DNA of 34,155 bases. Source: Sporomusaceae bacterium. GTDB taxonomy: Bacteria > Bacillota > Negativicutes > UBA1444. The stretch is from assembly GCA_018434355.1 (NCBI GenBank), contig JAHDPL010000018.1, forward strand, positions 1 to 34,155, given 5' to 3'. Numbering within the stretch: the stretch's first letter is position 1; each line of letters begins with the position of its first letter. Under the pieces are notes generated by a model, which saw only the letters and a list, made by a program, of their open reading frames with translations, searched no databases and had not been told where the DNA came from. The position numbers and the translations under genes are program-made. Positions 1 to 8,094 of this stretch are shown piece after piece.

Positions 1-125
1 AAAAATTATGAAAGAGCTGATTGCTCATTCTAACTCTGGTCTTCTTTTTTGCGCCATTTCTGGCGCTCTCACGCGTTTTGTGCTGTCTCTTTGTTCAGTT
101 TTCAAGGAACCCCGTCTCACGACGC
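1..125 (-). other. rRNA operon 5' leader (precursor of an off-window 16S rRNA gene)
   Basis: Read on the minus strand this stretch follows a very strong promoter and has the layout of a Bacillota rrn leader. It contains an element reading CCTTGAAAACTGAAC (at 93-110), a hairpin GCGCCA-GAAA-TGGCGC (51-66) that could act as boxB, and a boxA-like GCTCTTTCA (8-16) just before the left edge. Sequences of this type directly precede 16S genes in Bacillota, so I infer the 16S rRNA starts within tens of bases beyond position 1. No mature rRNA sequence is visible inside the window. Confidence 0.7.
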
Positions 126-131
126 TTTTAT

Positions 132-160
132 ATATTAGCACGCACTTTTCAGAGTGTCAA
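132..160 (-). promoter_or_regulatory. rRNA operon promoter
   Basis: On the minus strand a consensus -35 TTGACA (155-160) is followed after exactly 17 bp by TAATAT (132-137), which is preceded by TGC, an extended -10. The start site would be near 125. It lies about 20 bp downstream of the stop codon of the radical SAM gene, with no terminator between them, so read-through into the rRNA operon is possible. Confidence 0.8.
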
Positions 161-179
161 CACCCAAATCGAACATTTT

Positions 180-1127
180 TTACAAAAACTTTTTCACAGC
201 CGGTCCGTTGAGGTAGTCACAGCGCTTTCCTTGCCATGTATCCAGTTCGGTCAGGCGAGTTTCGATCGTCTCGCGGATCTTCCACCAGCCCATGCTCCAG
301 TTGGTAAACAGCGTATTTGCTTCAGGCGCCCGACCAATCAGCCGCTGTACCGCAATGTCCGGCGACAGATACTCAAGAAACGCCATCGCCCGCTCCACGT
401 AATCCTCACAACTGCCGAGTGTCAGCTCACCCCGTTCGTAGAGCTCCGCCAAGCGCGTTCCTTTGACTACATAAAGCGCGTGCAGTTTCACCTGTTGTAC
501 ATTGAGAGCCGAGAGCGTTTTCGCCGCTTCGACCACATCGATCATTTCATCGCCCGGCAGGTTCAGGATGATATGCGCGCAGACATCAAAGCCAAACCGG
601 CGGCTCTGCAGCGTCGCATCGAGAAATTCCGCCAGACCGTGCCCGCGGTTGATCCAGGCCAGTGTGCGGTAGTTGACGGTCTGCAGGCCGAGTTCAATCG
701 TGATATCGATGCCGCGCCGCTCGCGCAACTCGGCCAGAATATCGAGATATTTGTCGTTCACACAATCCGGACGGGTCGCAATCGCTATTGCTACCACATC
801 CGGCTGGCAGGCCTCTTCGACATAGGCAGCGAACTGCTGCGGCGGCAAATAAGTGTTGGAAAAGTTCTGCAGATAGGCGATAAACTTTTCCGCTTTGTAT
901 TTTGCCTGAATATGCCGCCGGTTGATTGCAATCTGCTCGCGCACTGTCATTGATTCCGGCAGGTTCTCGTAGCCAGCGCCAATTTCGCCGCAAAAAATAC
1001 AACCGCCCACACCGCAGGTCCCATCACGGTTCGGACAGGTGACCGGCAGGCCCACCGGCAACTTATAGACTTTTTCGCCATATTGCCGCCGCCAATGCTC
1101 CGATATCATCAAGTACCTTGAGTTCAC
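180..1127 (-). CDS. Radical SAM protein, TIGR01212/YhcC family
   Basis: A 315-aa protein with the N-terminal motif CPNRDGTCGVGGCIFC (CX11CX2C), the [4Fe-4S]-binding signature of the TIGR01212 (YhcC-like) radical SAM family, followed by a radical SAM barrel (ELGLQTVNYRTLAWINRGHG is typical). The substrate of this family is not firmly established; an RNA-modifying or metabolic role is possible. The motif carries an extra cysteine (DGTC) where relatives usually have another residue. The start is GTG at 1127, overlapping the upstream gene's TGA as GTGA, with GAGG about 7 nt upstream, so translation is probably coupled. The stop lies about 20 bp before the rRNA promoter. Length is normal for the family. 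Confidence 0.88.
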   Translation of the reverse strand: MNSRYLMISEHWRRQYGEKVYKLPVGLPVTCPNRDGTCGVGGCIFCGEIGAGYENLPESMTVREQIAINRRHIQAKYKAEKFIAYLQNFSNTYLPPQQFAAYVEEACQPDVVAIAIATRPDCVNDKYLDILAELRERRGIDITIELGLQTVNYRTLAWINRGHGLAEFLDATLQSRRFGFDVCAHIILNLPGDEMIDVVEAAKTLSALNVQQVKLHALYVVKGTRLAELYERGELTLGSCEDYVERAMAFLEYLSPDIAVQRLIGRAPEANTLFTNWSMGWWKIRETIETRLTELDTWQGKRCDYLNGPAVKKFL

Positions 1128-2881
1128 GTTTCATCCTCCAAAGGGAAATCCTCCGCTGCAATAACCCGCCAACGCAGCTTTGCCTGCGTCAGATCAAATG
1201 CGATTGGCGTCGGTCCGCTCAGTTCGGTTCCGCCTGTCTGCAACCACTTTGCAACATCCACCGCAAACACTTCCAACGGAAACTTGCGTTTGATTTCCCG
1301 CCAGTTAGTGAAGCGATAATCGTCAATATAGCATTGCATTATGGTTTCATTTCGCCAAATATTGTTTTTCGTAGTTTCCCAGCGTTGCCGGTTCCAGTCC
1401 AGCGCCTCACCCTTGAGTGATTTTCCCCCGTCGCAGATCGCGTCATATTTCAACAGTTCCACTACCCAGGTTTGTTGTTCCGGCGTGAACCTCCCGGCGA
1501 ACTCGCGGAGACAGTCAAGCACGCGGTCGGGGCTGTGCGAACTGCCAAGCAGACCTTTTTCTTCCCACCAAAGCATCAACTCATGATAAAAAAGAAATGC
1601 ATCGCCGGCGAAAATTTTTACCAGGTAAGCCAGCGTTTGCGGAAACCTCCCGCTATTATAAGTCTGGTTAAAGACCTCTTCCAATTGTTTTAGTTGCCGG
1701 ATCTCGGCATAAGACACAAATCGGTTGGCGAGGATTTCATAGGGCGGATGGTCAAGATAAACCATGCCATAGTCCTCTGCCTGCGAGCGCAGCGGCGTGC
1801 CAGGCAACATCTTGAGAAAACCGAGTTGCAACATCTGCGGTTGCAATTCGTATACAGCGTTAAAAGACTGCCGAAACTCCGTCAGTCCTTCAAATGGCAA
1901 GCCAACGATCAAATCCAGATGCAGGTGGATGTTTTGCGATCGCAGCAGCGACTGCACGTTTTGCCGCAGATGAGCCCAATCGTTTTGACGGCCAATCGCC
2001 CGCAACGTATTTTCACAGGTCGACTGCACACCGATCTCAAACTGGAACAATCCTGCCGGAACGGTTGCCAGCCATTCTATCTCGTCCGGCCGCAAACGGT
2101 CGGCCACGATCTCAAAGTGAAAATTCGTCGAGCCCGACCGCTCGGTCAGAAACCGCCAGATTGACTGATAGTGCGTCGGCATTACATTAAAGGTCCGATC
2201 GACAAACTTGACCTGCTGTACTTGATGATCGATAAAAAACTGCATTTCCCGGCAAACTTTATCGACGCTGCGATGCCTGACTCCCCTGGTCGAAGCCGAA
2301 ATGCAATAGGAGCAGGAATACGGGCAACCGCGCGAGCTTTCATAATATAGAATACGATTGCCAAGCTGCGACAATTCGGCTTCAGTATAAGGAAATGGCA
2401 GCGAATCCAGGTCCTGGACATAGCAGGCGCCGCCGTTTAACTCAATGCCTCCCGCTGATCGGCATGCGATGCCAGGTACAGCGATCATTTTTCGCTGTGC
2501 CAATTGCGTCAAAAGTTCCGGTACGCTTGCCTCACCTTCACCTTGTACGACATAATCAATACACAAATGCTGCGCCAAAATTGTCGCCGCATCTGCTGAA
2601 ACTTCCGGTCCGCCCAAAATGATTACTATGCCAGGCAATGCTTTTTTCAGAGCTGCCGCTAGTTTTAAGGTCAGTTCCCGGTTCCAGATATAACAGGCAA
2701 GACCGACGACATCTGGCGTCTGTCCGGCGATGTTCGCTAAAACCACCAGCAAATCCTGGTTAATCGTGTACTCTTTCACCGCCACGGTTTTTCCCTGAGC
2801 GCGGCAACTGGCCGCGATCGAGTACAGTCCGAGCGCCGTATGGATATATTTCGCATTCAGACTGACCAACAACACTTTCAA
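1124..2881 (-). CDS. B12-binding-domain radical SAM protein (DUF4080 type)
   Basis: A 585-aa protein from a TTG start at 2881, chosen because GGGGGA lies about 7 nt upstream and homologues begin at the KVLLVSLNAKYIHT strand. Residues about 1-135 form a cobalamin-binding-like Rossmann domain (KVLLVSLNAKYIHTALG, IILGGPEVS). Residues about 180-400 are the radical SAM core with CPYSCSYC (CX3CX2C, Cys186/190/193). The remainder matches the DUF4080-type C-terminus of COG1032 proteins. Such proteins are putative methyltransferases or RNA/cofactor modifiers; no substrate can be read from sequence. It overlaps the next radical SAM gene by 4 nt (GTGA), so the two form an operon driven by the promoter at 2939-2967. 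Confidence 0.85.
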   Translation of the reverse strand: MKVLLVSLNAKYIHTALGLYSIAASCRAQGKTVAVKEYTINQDLLVVLANIAGQTPDVVGLACYIWNRELTLKLAAALKKALPGIVIILGGPEVSADAATILAQHLCIDYVVQGEGEASVPELLTQLAQRKMIAVPGIACRSAGGIELNGGACYVQDLDSLPFPYTEAELSQLGNRILYYESSRGCPYSCSYCISASTRGVRHRSVDKVCREMQFFIDHQVQQVKFVDRTFNVMPTHYQSIWRFLTERSGSTNFHFEIVADRLRPDEIEWLATVPAGLFQFEIGVQSTCENTLRAIGRQNDWAHLRQNVQSLLRSQNIHLHLDLIVGLPFEGLTEFRQSFNAVYELQPQMLQLGFLKMLPGTPLRSQAEDYGMVYLDHPPYEILANRFVSYAEIRQLKQLEEVFNQTYNSGRFPQTLAYLVKIFAGDAFLFYHELMLWWEEKGLLGSSHSPDRVLDCLREFAGRFTPEQQTWVVELLKYDAICDGGKSLKGEALDWNRQRWETTKNNIWRNETIMQCYIDDYRFTNWREIKRKFPLEVFAVDVAKWLQTGGTELSGPTPIAFDLTQAKLRWRVIAAEDFPLEDET

Positions 2882-2938
2882 TTCATTTCCCCCAACCGAG
2901 GCGAAGAGTGGCCTTTTTGCCGCGCCTGTATTATGATT

Positions 2939-2967
2939 ATTATAGCTCGCAAACAACAGTAGTACAA
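2939..2967 (-). promoter_or_regulatory. Promoter of the two-gene radical SAM operon
   Basis: On the minus strand TTGTAC (2962-2967) is separated by 17 bp from a perfect TATAAT (2939-2944), giving a predicted start near 2932 and a leader of about 50 nt before the TTG start at 2881. The -35 overlaps the region just ahead of the divergent pepF ribosome binding site. I found no equally convincing promoter for pepF on the plus strand. Confidence 0.65.
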
Positions 2968-2982
2968 AGGAGTGTTCCGTTC

Positions 2983-4863
2983 ATGCAAAAAAAACCATCC
3001 CCCTTGTTCGCTTTGGTCGTCGGCGCAATGTTGTTCTCCTGCTCCGGCGCTGAAACCGCCGCAGCTACCAAGCTGCCTTCCCGCAGTGAGCTTCCTACCG
3101 AATCCAAGTGGAATCTCAGCGATATTTATCCTTCCGACGAAGCTTGGGAAAAGGAATTCGAGCGCCTGAAAAATCTCGGCAGCCAAATCGCGGCTTATCA
3201 AAACAAGCTGGACCAATCGCCCCAAACCCTGCTCGAGTGCCTGCAGGCCCGCGATGAGATCGGCATCGCCAGTGGAAAACTGTTCGCCTACGCCAGAATG
3301 CATCGGGATGAAAACACAGCCGACAGCAAGTATCAGGCCATGACCAGCCGCGCCGAGACTTTGCTCGCTTCAGTCGGCGCCGCCACTGCGTTCATCGAAC
3401 CGAATATTTTGGCAATGCCGATAGAAAAATTAACCGAGTTCAGGCAAGCTGAAGCGGGACTGGCGCCGTACAGTTTTTATTTCGACAACTTGCTGCGGCA
3501 AAAGCAGCATATCCTTTCCCCGGCGGAAGAGGCCCTGTTGTCGAAGATCTCCGAAGTAGGCGACGCGCCGCAGACGATTTTCACCATGCTGGCCAGAGCC
3601 GATATCAAATTTCCGGAAGTCAAAGATGAACAGGGGCGGCTTGTCCAGCTAAGCGAAGGACGCTACCGCAACTTTGTCATGTCAGCCGACCGTAGCGTCC
3701 GGCAGGAAGCCTTCCAAAAACTGTTCGGCACCTATGCCCAGTACCGCAATACGCTGGCAGCCACTTTGGGCGGTAGCGTGAAGAAGAATATCTTTTATGC
3801 CCAGGCCCGCAAATATGATTCGGCAATTGCCGCGGCGCTGGAACCGGACAATGTCCCCGTCTCGGTTTACAACAACCTGGTTGACACTGTCAATGAAAAC
3901 TTGACGCCGCTGCACCGTTATGTCGCTCTGAAGAAAAAAGCCCTGAAACTTGACGAAATGCATATGTACGATCTATATGTGCCGTTAGTACGTGATGTTC
4001 ACATCACGATGCCTTATGACGAAGCGCGCAGCCTAATCAAAAAAGGACTGACGCCACTCGGCGAGGACTACGGCGTAATACTTGACAAAGCGCTATCCTC
4101 ACGCTGGGTCGATGTTTACGAAACCAAGGGAAAACAAAGCGGCGCATACTCCTGGGGAGTTTTTGGCGCCCATCCGTTCATCCTGATGAATTACAACAAC
4201 CGGTTGGAAGATGCGATGACGCTGGCGCACGAACTGGGCCACTCCCTGCATAGCTATTACAGCAACGCAACTCAGCCTTACGCGACACATGACTACACGA
4301 TCTTTTCGGCCGAGGTGGCTTCGACTACCAACGAGACGCTGTTACTCGACCATTTGCTGAAAACGACCAACGACCGCAAAAAGAAAATGTACCTGCTCAA
4401 TGAATATCTGGAGTCAGTCCGCACCACCGTGTTCCGTCAGGCGATGTTCTCCGAATTCGAACGCGATCTTTACGCCCGGGCGGAAGCCGGTGAAGCGATC
4501 ACCGCCGATATGCTGGATGACATGTGGCACAAATTGAACATCAAATACTACGGACCGCAAATGGTCGTCGACAAGGAAATCGTCGGCGAATGGTCTCGCA
4601 TCCCTCATTTCTATTACAACTTCTATGTGTATCAGTATGTCACCGGCTTCTCGGCCGCCAATGCCCTTGCCGCTCAAATCCTCAGCGAAGGCGAGCCGGC
4701 GCGTGACCGTTATCTGGGTTTCCTGAAAAGCGGCGGTTCCGATTACTCGATCGACCTGCTGAAAAAAGCCGGGGTGGACATGTCTTCGCCGGAACCGATC
4801 AAATTGACCATCCATCGCTTTGAGCGCATGCTGGGCGAATTGGAAAAATTGCTGCAGGAATAG
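2983..4863 (+). CDS. pepF: Exported oligoendopeptidase F-like M3 metallopeptidase
   Basis: A 626-aa M3B zinc peptidase that would cleave oligopeptides. The zinc motif HELGH is at residues 416-420 and the third ligand Glu is near 444 (FSAEVASTTNE). The start is ATG at 2983 with AAGGAG upstream. Unlike the usual cytoplasmic PepF, it begins with a signal sequence: MQKK, then a hydrophobic stretch ending LFSC at Cys20, which resembles a lipobox, followed by an Ala-rich linker. I infer export and probable lipid anchoring, which fits peptide scavenging outside the cytoplasm. The mature part (SKWNLSDIYPSD onward) is full length. It stands alone, divergent from the radical SAM operon and convergent with the DUF1848 operon. 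Confidence 0.9.
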   Translation: MQKKPSPLFALVVGAMLFSCSGAETAAATKLPSRSELPTESKWNLSDIYPSDEAWEKEFERLKNLGSQIAAYQNKLDQSPQTLLECLQARDEIGIASGKLFAYARMHRDENTADSKYQAMTSRAETLLASVGAATAFIEPNILAMPIEKLTEFRQAEAGLAPYSFYFDNLLRQKQHILSPAEEALLSKISEVGDAPQTIFTMLARADIKFPEVKDEQGRLVQLSEGRYRNFVMSADRSVRQEAFQKLFGTYAQYRNTLAATLGGSVKKNIFYAQARKYDSAIAAALEPDNVPVSVYNNLVDTVNENLTPLHRYVALKKKALKLDEMHMYDLYVPLVRDVHITMPYDEARSLIKKGLTPLGEDYGVILDKALSSRWVDVYETKGKQSGAYSWGVFGAHPFILMNYNNRLEDAMTLAHELGHSLHSYYSNATQPYATHDYTIFSAEVASTTNETLLLDHLLKTTNDRKKKMYLLNEYLESVRTTVFRQAMFSEFERDLYARAEAGEAITADMLDDMWHKLNIKYYGPQMVVDKEIVGEWSRIPHFYYNFYVYQYVTGFSAANALAAQILSEGEPARDRYLGFLKSGGSDYSIDLLKKAGVDMSSPEPIKLTIHRFERMLGELEKLLQE

Positions 4864-4904
4864 GAAAAGCGACAGTATAAAACCAAATTAACGACGCCAA
4901 ACAA

Positions 4905-4948
4905 AAAGGCTGCCCGGGGCAATTGATATGCTCCCCCGGGCAGCCTTT
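4905..4948 (-). terminator. Rho-independent terminator of the DUF362-thrC-DUF1848 operon
   Basis: A 15-bp perfect stem (AAAGGCTGCCCGGGG at 4905-4919 with its complement at 4934-4948) and a 14-nt loop. On the minus strand it is followed by TTTTTGTTT, so it terminates the operon ending at 4948. The first stem base is part of the DUF1848 stop codon. It could also stop the convergent pepF transcript, but the plus-strand T-run is short. Confidence 0.85.
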
Positions 4949-5835
4949 CATATATTCCCGATCAGCATCGGCGAATCGACTTCATGTTTCAACCGGTTGC
5001 GCAGACCCGACTGCAAAGCCCCCGCGTAACAATAGGCACAGCCATGCAGGCAGCTATCGTAGAATCCGATATCCTTGCTCTGCAGGCAACCACACTCCCG
5101 GCGCTGCGACCGATCCTTGCCCGCTTTCACCTGAATGCCGAACAGCCTGGCAATCAATTCACCATCGACACACTTGCCAGATGTTATGCCAAACGGTATC
5201 AGGTCAATATTTTCCGCGCAACTAAATACCGGAATATTGTACCGTCCGGCCTGTTCACTCATGAACCTGCACAATGTCGACAGTTGTTCTGGCATACACT
5301 CCGGCTTTATCGCAATTCCCTGCGCCTGCAATCGTTTAAAATTCAACGAAGCCTTGCGATAATCATCGACAATACTGACAACAATTCGACGGGTCGCACT
5401 TTGCAGTCGTTCCAATATATAGCCGAAGCGCTGCTGATGATAAGTTCCGTCCGTCTGTGAACTGAAAACCACCGGATCATACCGCCAAATTACCCGGTCT
5501 GGGCCAATTCGCTGCGCAAGCTGCAAAAATGTCTCAATACAGCTCTCAAGTTCCGGCACGCGCGGTTCAAACAAAATTCCGTAACCATTGAGTGTGTACT
5601 GAAAATAATAACGGTAGCCCAACGCATCAAGTTCCGCTAGTCGCGGCAATAGAGGCTTTGCATCCTTAGTCCAGAAAACCAGCGCATCAACGTCCTGCGG
5701 TTGCAGGGAAACCCGCGCCACCTGCCGCCGGTTGTAGGGATTTACGCATAGGCAATACTGCTGATGAACCCGCCGCATAAACCACTCGCTATAGAACGCA
5801 GGAATATCGGTGCGACGACTGGCACTGATGATCAC
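4948..5835 (-). CDS. DUF1848 family protein
   Basis: A 295-aa protein starting at GTG 5835 (VIISASRRTDIPAFYSEW), the characteristic opening of DUF1848. It continues with a barrel-like core and ends in a cysteine-rich segment (CGCLQSKDIGFYDSCLHGC then AYCYA) that could hold an iron-sulfur cluster. The function of the family is unknown; the layout is reminiscent of radical SAM-type proteins with a C-terminal cluster, but no CX3CX2C core is present. The start overlaps the thrC stop as GTGA, so it is translationally coupled and is the last gene of the operon, directly followed by a strong terminator. Confidence 0.85.
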   Translation of the reverse strand: MIISASRRTDIPAFYSEWFMRRVHQQYCLCVNPYNRRQVARVSLQPQDVDALVFWTKDAKPLLPRLAELDALGYRYYFQYTLNGYGILFEPRVPELESCIETFLQLAQRIGPDRVIWRYDPVVFSSQTDGTYHQQRFGYILERLQSATRRIVVSIVDDYRKASLNFKRLQAQGIAIKPECMPEQLSTLCRFMSEQAGRYNIPVFSCAENIDLIPFGITSGKCVDGELIARLFGIQVKAGKDRSQRRECGCLQSKDIGFYDSCLHGCAYCYAGALQSGLRNRLKHEVDSPMLIGNI

Positions 5836-7340
5836 TTTCCTGAAGAATCCAGCCTGTTTTCGACAAAATAAGCCACTACTTCCGGCATCGTATCTACCCG
5901 GCATTTCTGCCGGTGTTTGACTTCTTTTGCGGCTAATCCCGCCAGCCCTGACGGAATCGACCAGCCTGTCAGTTCCGACAATCGAGTCAGCAAGACCAGC
6001 GAGGCATCTACTGAAACCGGTTGGTCTGGCAGCAGCGCCTGCAATACCGTATCGGCAAATTTGAAGGGGCTGGCAGTGCTTAGGACAACGGTCGGCGTTA
6101 CATCCTGCGTTTGCGCCTCATAAACTTCCGCCACATTCCAGGCGACAGCCGTGTGCGGGTCCAAAAGATAGCGTTGCTGCTGCCAGACTTGACGGATTGT
6201 TGCCAAAGACGCATCAGTTGACGCCCAGTCTGCCCAAAATGTTGCCTGAATCTTGGCCAAAGTCTGCGCGTCGATTGCATAACGCCCCGTAGCATTTAGT
6301 TGCCCCATCCAGGAACTGACCTTGCCAGTGTCACCGTCTGTCGCATGATACAATAGGCGTTCCAGATTGCTGGAAATCAAAATATCCATCGAGGGGGAAA
6401 TCGTTTGATGAAACGGCCGGTTTCGGTCATATACGCCGGTCCGCAAAAAGTCAGTCAGCACATTGTTGTCATTGGAAGCACAAATCAGCCGATGAATCGG
6501 CAAACCCATCTGTTTGGCGTAGTAGCCCGCCAGAATGTTGCCAAAATTACCGGTCGGCACGACAAAATTTACCGGAGCACCGCATAGAATCTTCCCTGTT
6601 TTACACAACGACTGATAAGCGCTGAAATAATAGGCAATTTGCGGCGCCAAACGACCCCAGTTGATCGAATTGGCCGAAGATAGCTTAAGATTTTTTTTCG
6701 CCATCAGTTCACGCATCTGCACTGACGAAAAAATTTTCTTCACGCCGGTCTGTGCATCATCAAAGTTACCTTCAACAGCGACAACGCCCACGTTGTTTCC
6801 ATCCTGGGTCACCATCTGGGACCGTTGCACCTCGCTGACCCCTTCCGACGGATAAAAAACCAGAATTCGTGTCCGCGGTACGTCACGGAATCCTTCCAGG
6901 GCAGCTTTTCCGGTATCGCCGGACGTCGCTACCAAAATCAGCATATCCGAGCTCTCGGCCGTTTTTTTCAAAGCCAGGCTCATCAAATGCGGCATGATTT
7001 GCAGCGCCATATCTTTGAATGCACTGGTCGGCCCGTGCCAAAGTTCCAGTACGTGCCGTTTTCCCACCGGAACCAAAGGAACTGTATCCGAAACATCGAA
7101 TTTATCGGCTGCATAAGCAGCGGCTGAACATTGTCGCAGTTCTTCCGGAGTATAATCCGGCAGAACTGCAGCCAAAACCGTTGTTGCAAGTTCAATATAG
7201 CCAACCCCCGTCCCAGTAGGAACAGGTAAAACCGGTAAAGTCGACGGAACATACAATCCGCCATCCACGGCAATCCCACTGCGGATCGCCTCCGCGCCGG
7301 CAACCGTCAAGCCGCCGCCACGCGAACTTTTGTAATTCAC
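5832..7340 (-). CDS. thrC: Threonine synthase
   Basis: A 502-aa PLP enzyme converting O-phosphohomoserine to threonine. It shows the N-terminal SRGGG and DGGLYVP motifs of long-type ThrC, the PLP lysine in GPTSAFKDM (Lys109), the phosphate-binding VATSGDTGKAAL and the PTGNFGNILAGYYAK segment. Length is usual for the bacterial/yeast-type enzyme. The start is GTG at 7340 with GGAG about 10 nt upstream. The gene follows the B3/B4-domain gene by 7 bp and overlaps DUF1848, so it belongs to a four-gene operon. No other threonine biosynthesis gene is in the window. Confidence 0.95.
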   Translation of the reverse strand: MNYKSSRGGGLTVAGAEAIRSGIAVDGGLYVPSTLPVLPVPTGTGVGYIELATTVLAAVLPDYTPEELRQCSAAAYAADKFDVSDTVPLVPVGKRHVLELWHGPTSAFKDMALQIMPHLMSLALKKTAESSDMLILVATSGDTGKAALEGFRDVPRTRILVFYPSEGVSEVQRSQMVTQDGNNVGVVAVEGNFDDAQTGVKKIFSSVQMRELMAKKNLKLSSANSINWGRLAPQIAYYFSAYQSLCKTGKILCGAPVNFVVPTGNFGNILAGYYAKQMGLPIHRLICASNDNNVLTDFLRTGVYDRNRPFHQTISPSMDILISSNLERLLYHATDGDTGKVSSWMGQLNATGRYAIDAQTLAKIQATFWADWASTDASLATIRQVWQQQRYLLDPHTAVAWNVAEVYEAQTQDVTPTVVLSTASPFKFADTVLQALLPDQPVSVDASLVLLTRLSELTGWSIPSGLAGLAAKEVKHRQKCRVDTMPEVVAYFVENRLDSSGK

Positions 7341-7347
7341 TGAACCA

Positions 7348-8031
7348 TTACTCCTTTCCTGCTCCTGCTACCTGAATCGCCTCTACTGCACCGCCATTGT
7401 AACGGGTCAGGATTTCCGCGCAGTATTCGAGGATTTGACACAAATCCGTCTCGGCGGTTCCGCTGCCCGCAAACACGACCGACAGCAGGTTTTTGGTCGC
7501 CAACGATACCGCTGTCCGCCTCGAGTCGGAAGTGGGATTGCCAAACACGCCCAACGAATCAGTCAGAAAGGGCTTGCCATCTGTCGAGACCTGATTGCCG
7601 CCAATATTGACATACATTCCGCCATGTTGACGCTTGTAACGAATATCGCCTTCAATTTTGTCCAGATCATATAATCCGAACGGCATCAGATATTTCAATG
7701 AGCAATAGTTGCTGGCGTCTACTGCGCTATTGACATAATAAACGCCTTTGTGCTGCAAAACACGTCGCACCAAAGACTCAGACGCCGGACGGTAACGTGA
7801 AGGGTCAAAATCAAGCTTCTTATACATCGTACGCACAGCAAGGATTGGCGGCAACTTTGTCAGCGCTTCAATATTGTAGATCTTTGCCACTTCATTCTGC
7901 AGTTTTAAAAACTCCTGGCTCAAAGCCGGTGAAGATCCCACAATATTCACGTCGCGAATCACCACGCAACCAATTCGGCAATCAGGACAGGACGCCAGAA
8001 TACCGTCGTCAATCGTCAGTTTCACACTCAT
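7348..8031 (-). CDS. B3/B4 tRNA-binding-domain protein
   Basis: A 227-aa protein matching the B3/B4 domain found in the phenylalanyl-tRNA synthetase beta subunit, here free-standing (PPILAVRTMYKKLDFDPSRYRPASE, then VNSAVDASNYCSLKYLMPFG, LTDSLGVFGNPTSDSRRT). Stand-alone versions are thought to bind or edit aminoacyl-tRNA or free amino acids; the exact substrate is unknown. I chose the ATG at 8031 (MSVKLTID); an in-frame TTG at 8070 would add 13 residues but has a poor ribosome binding site. Being 7 bp upstream of thrC it may have a role linked to threonine or related amino acids, which is inference. Confidence 0.8.
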   Translation of the reverse strand: MSVKLTIDDGILASCPDCRIGCVVIRDVNIVGSSPALSQEFLKLQNEVAKIYNIEALTKLPPILAVRTMYKKLDFDPSRYRPASESLVRRVLQHKGVYYVNSAVDASNYCSLKYLMPFGLYDLDKIEGDIRYKRQHGGMYVNIGGNQVSTDGKPFLTDSLGVFGNPTSDSRRTAVSLATKNLLSVVFAGSGTAETDLCQILEYCAEILTRYNGGAVEAIQVAGAGKE

Positions 8032-8094
8032 TCGCCAATCACCACATTCCCTGTTTTTCGCGTCGATCAATCTTTAGCTCGATTCAGCACATAA

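Noticed and set aside
51-66. Hairpin GCGCCA-GAAA-TGGCGC as a terminator
   Set aside because: The T-run is on the wrong side for the plus strand, and on the minus strand the hairpin is followed by A residues; a leader boxB-type role fits better.
21-953. Long plus-strand open frame (310 codons)
   Set aside because: It is antisense to the radical SAM gene at 180-1127, starts in the rRNA leader, and its translation has no recognisable motif.
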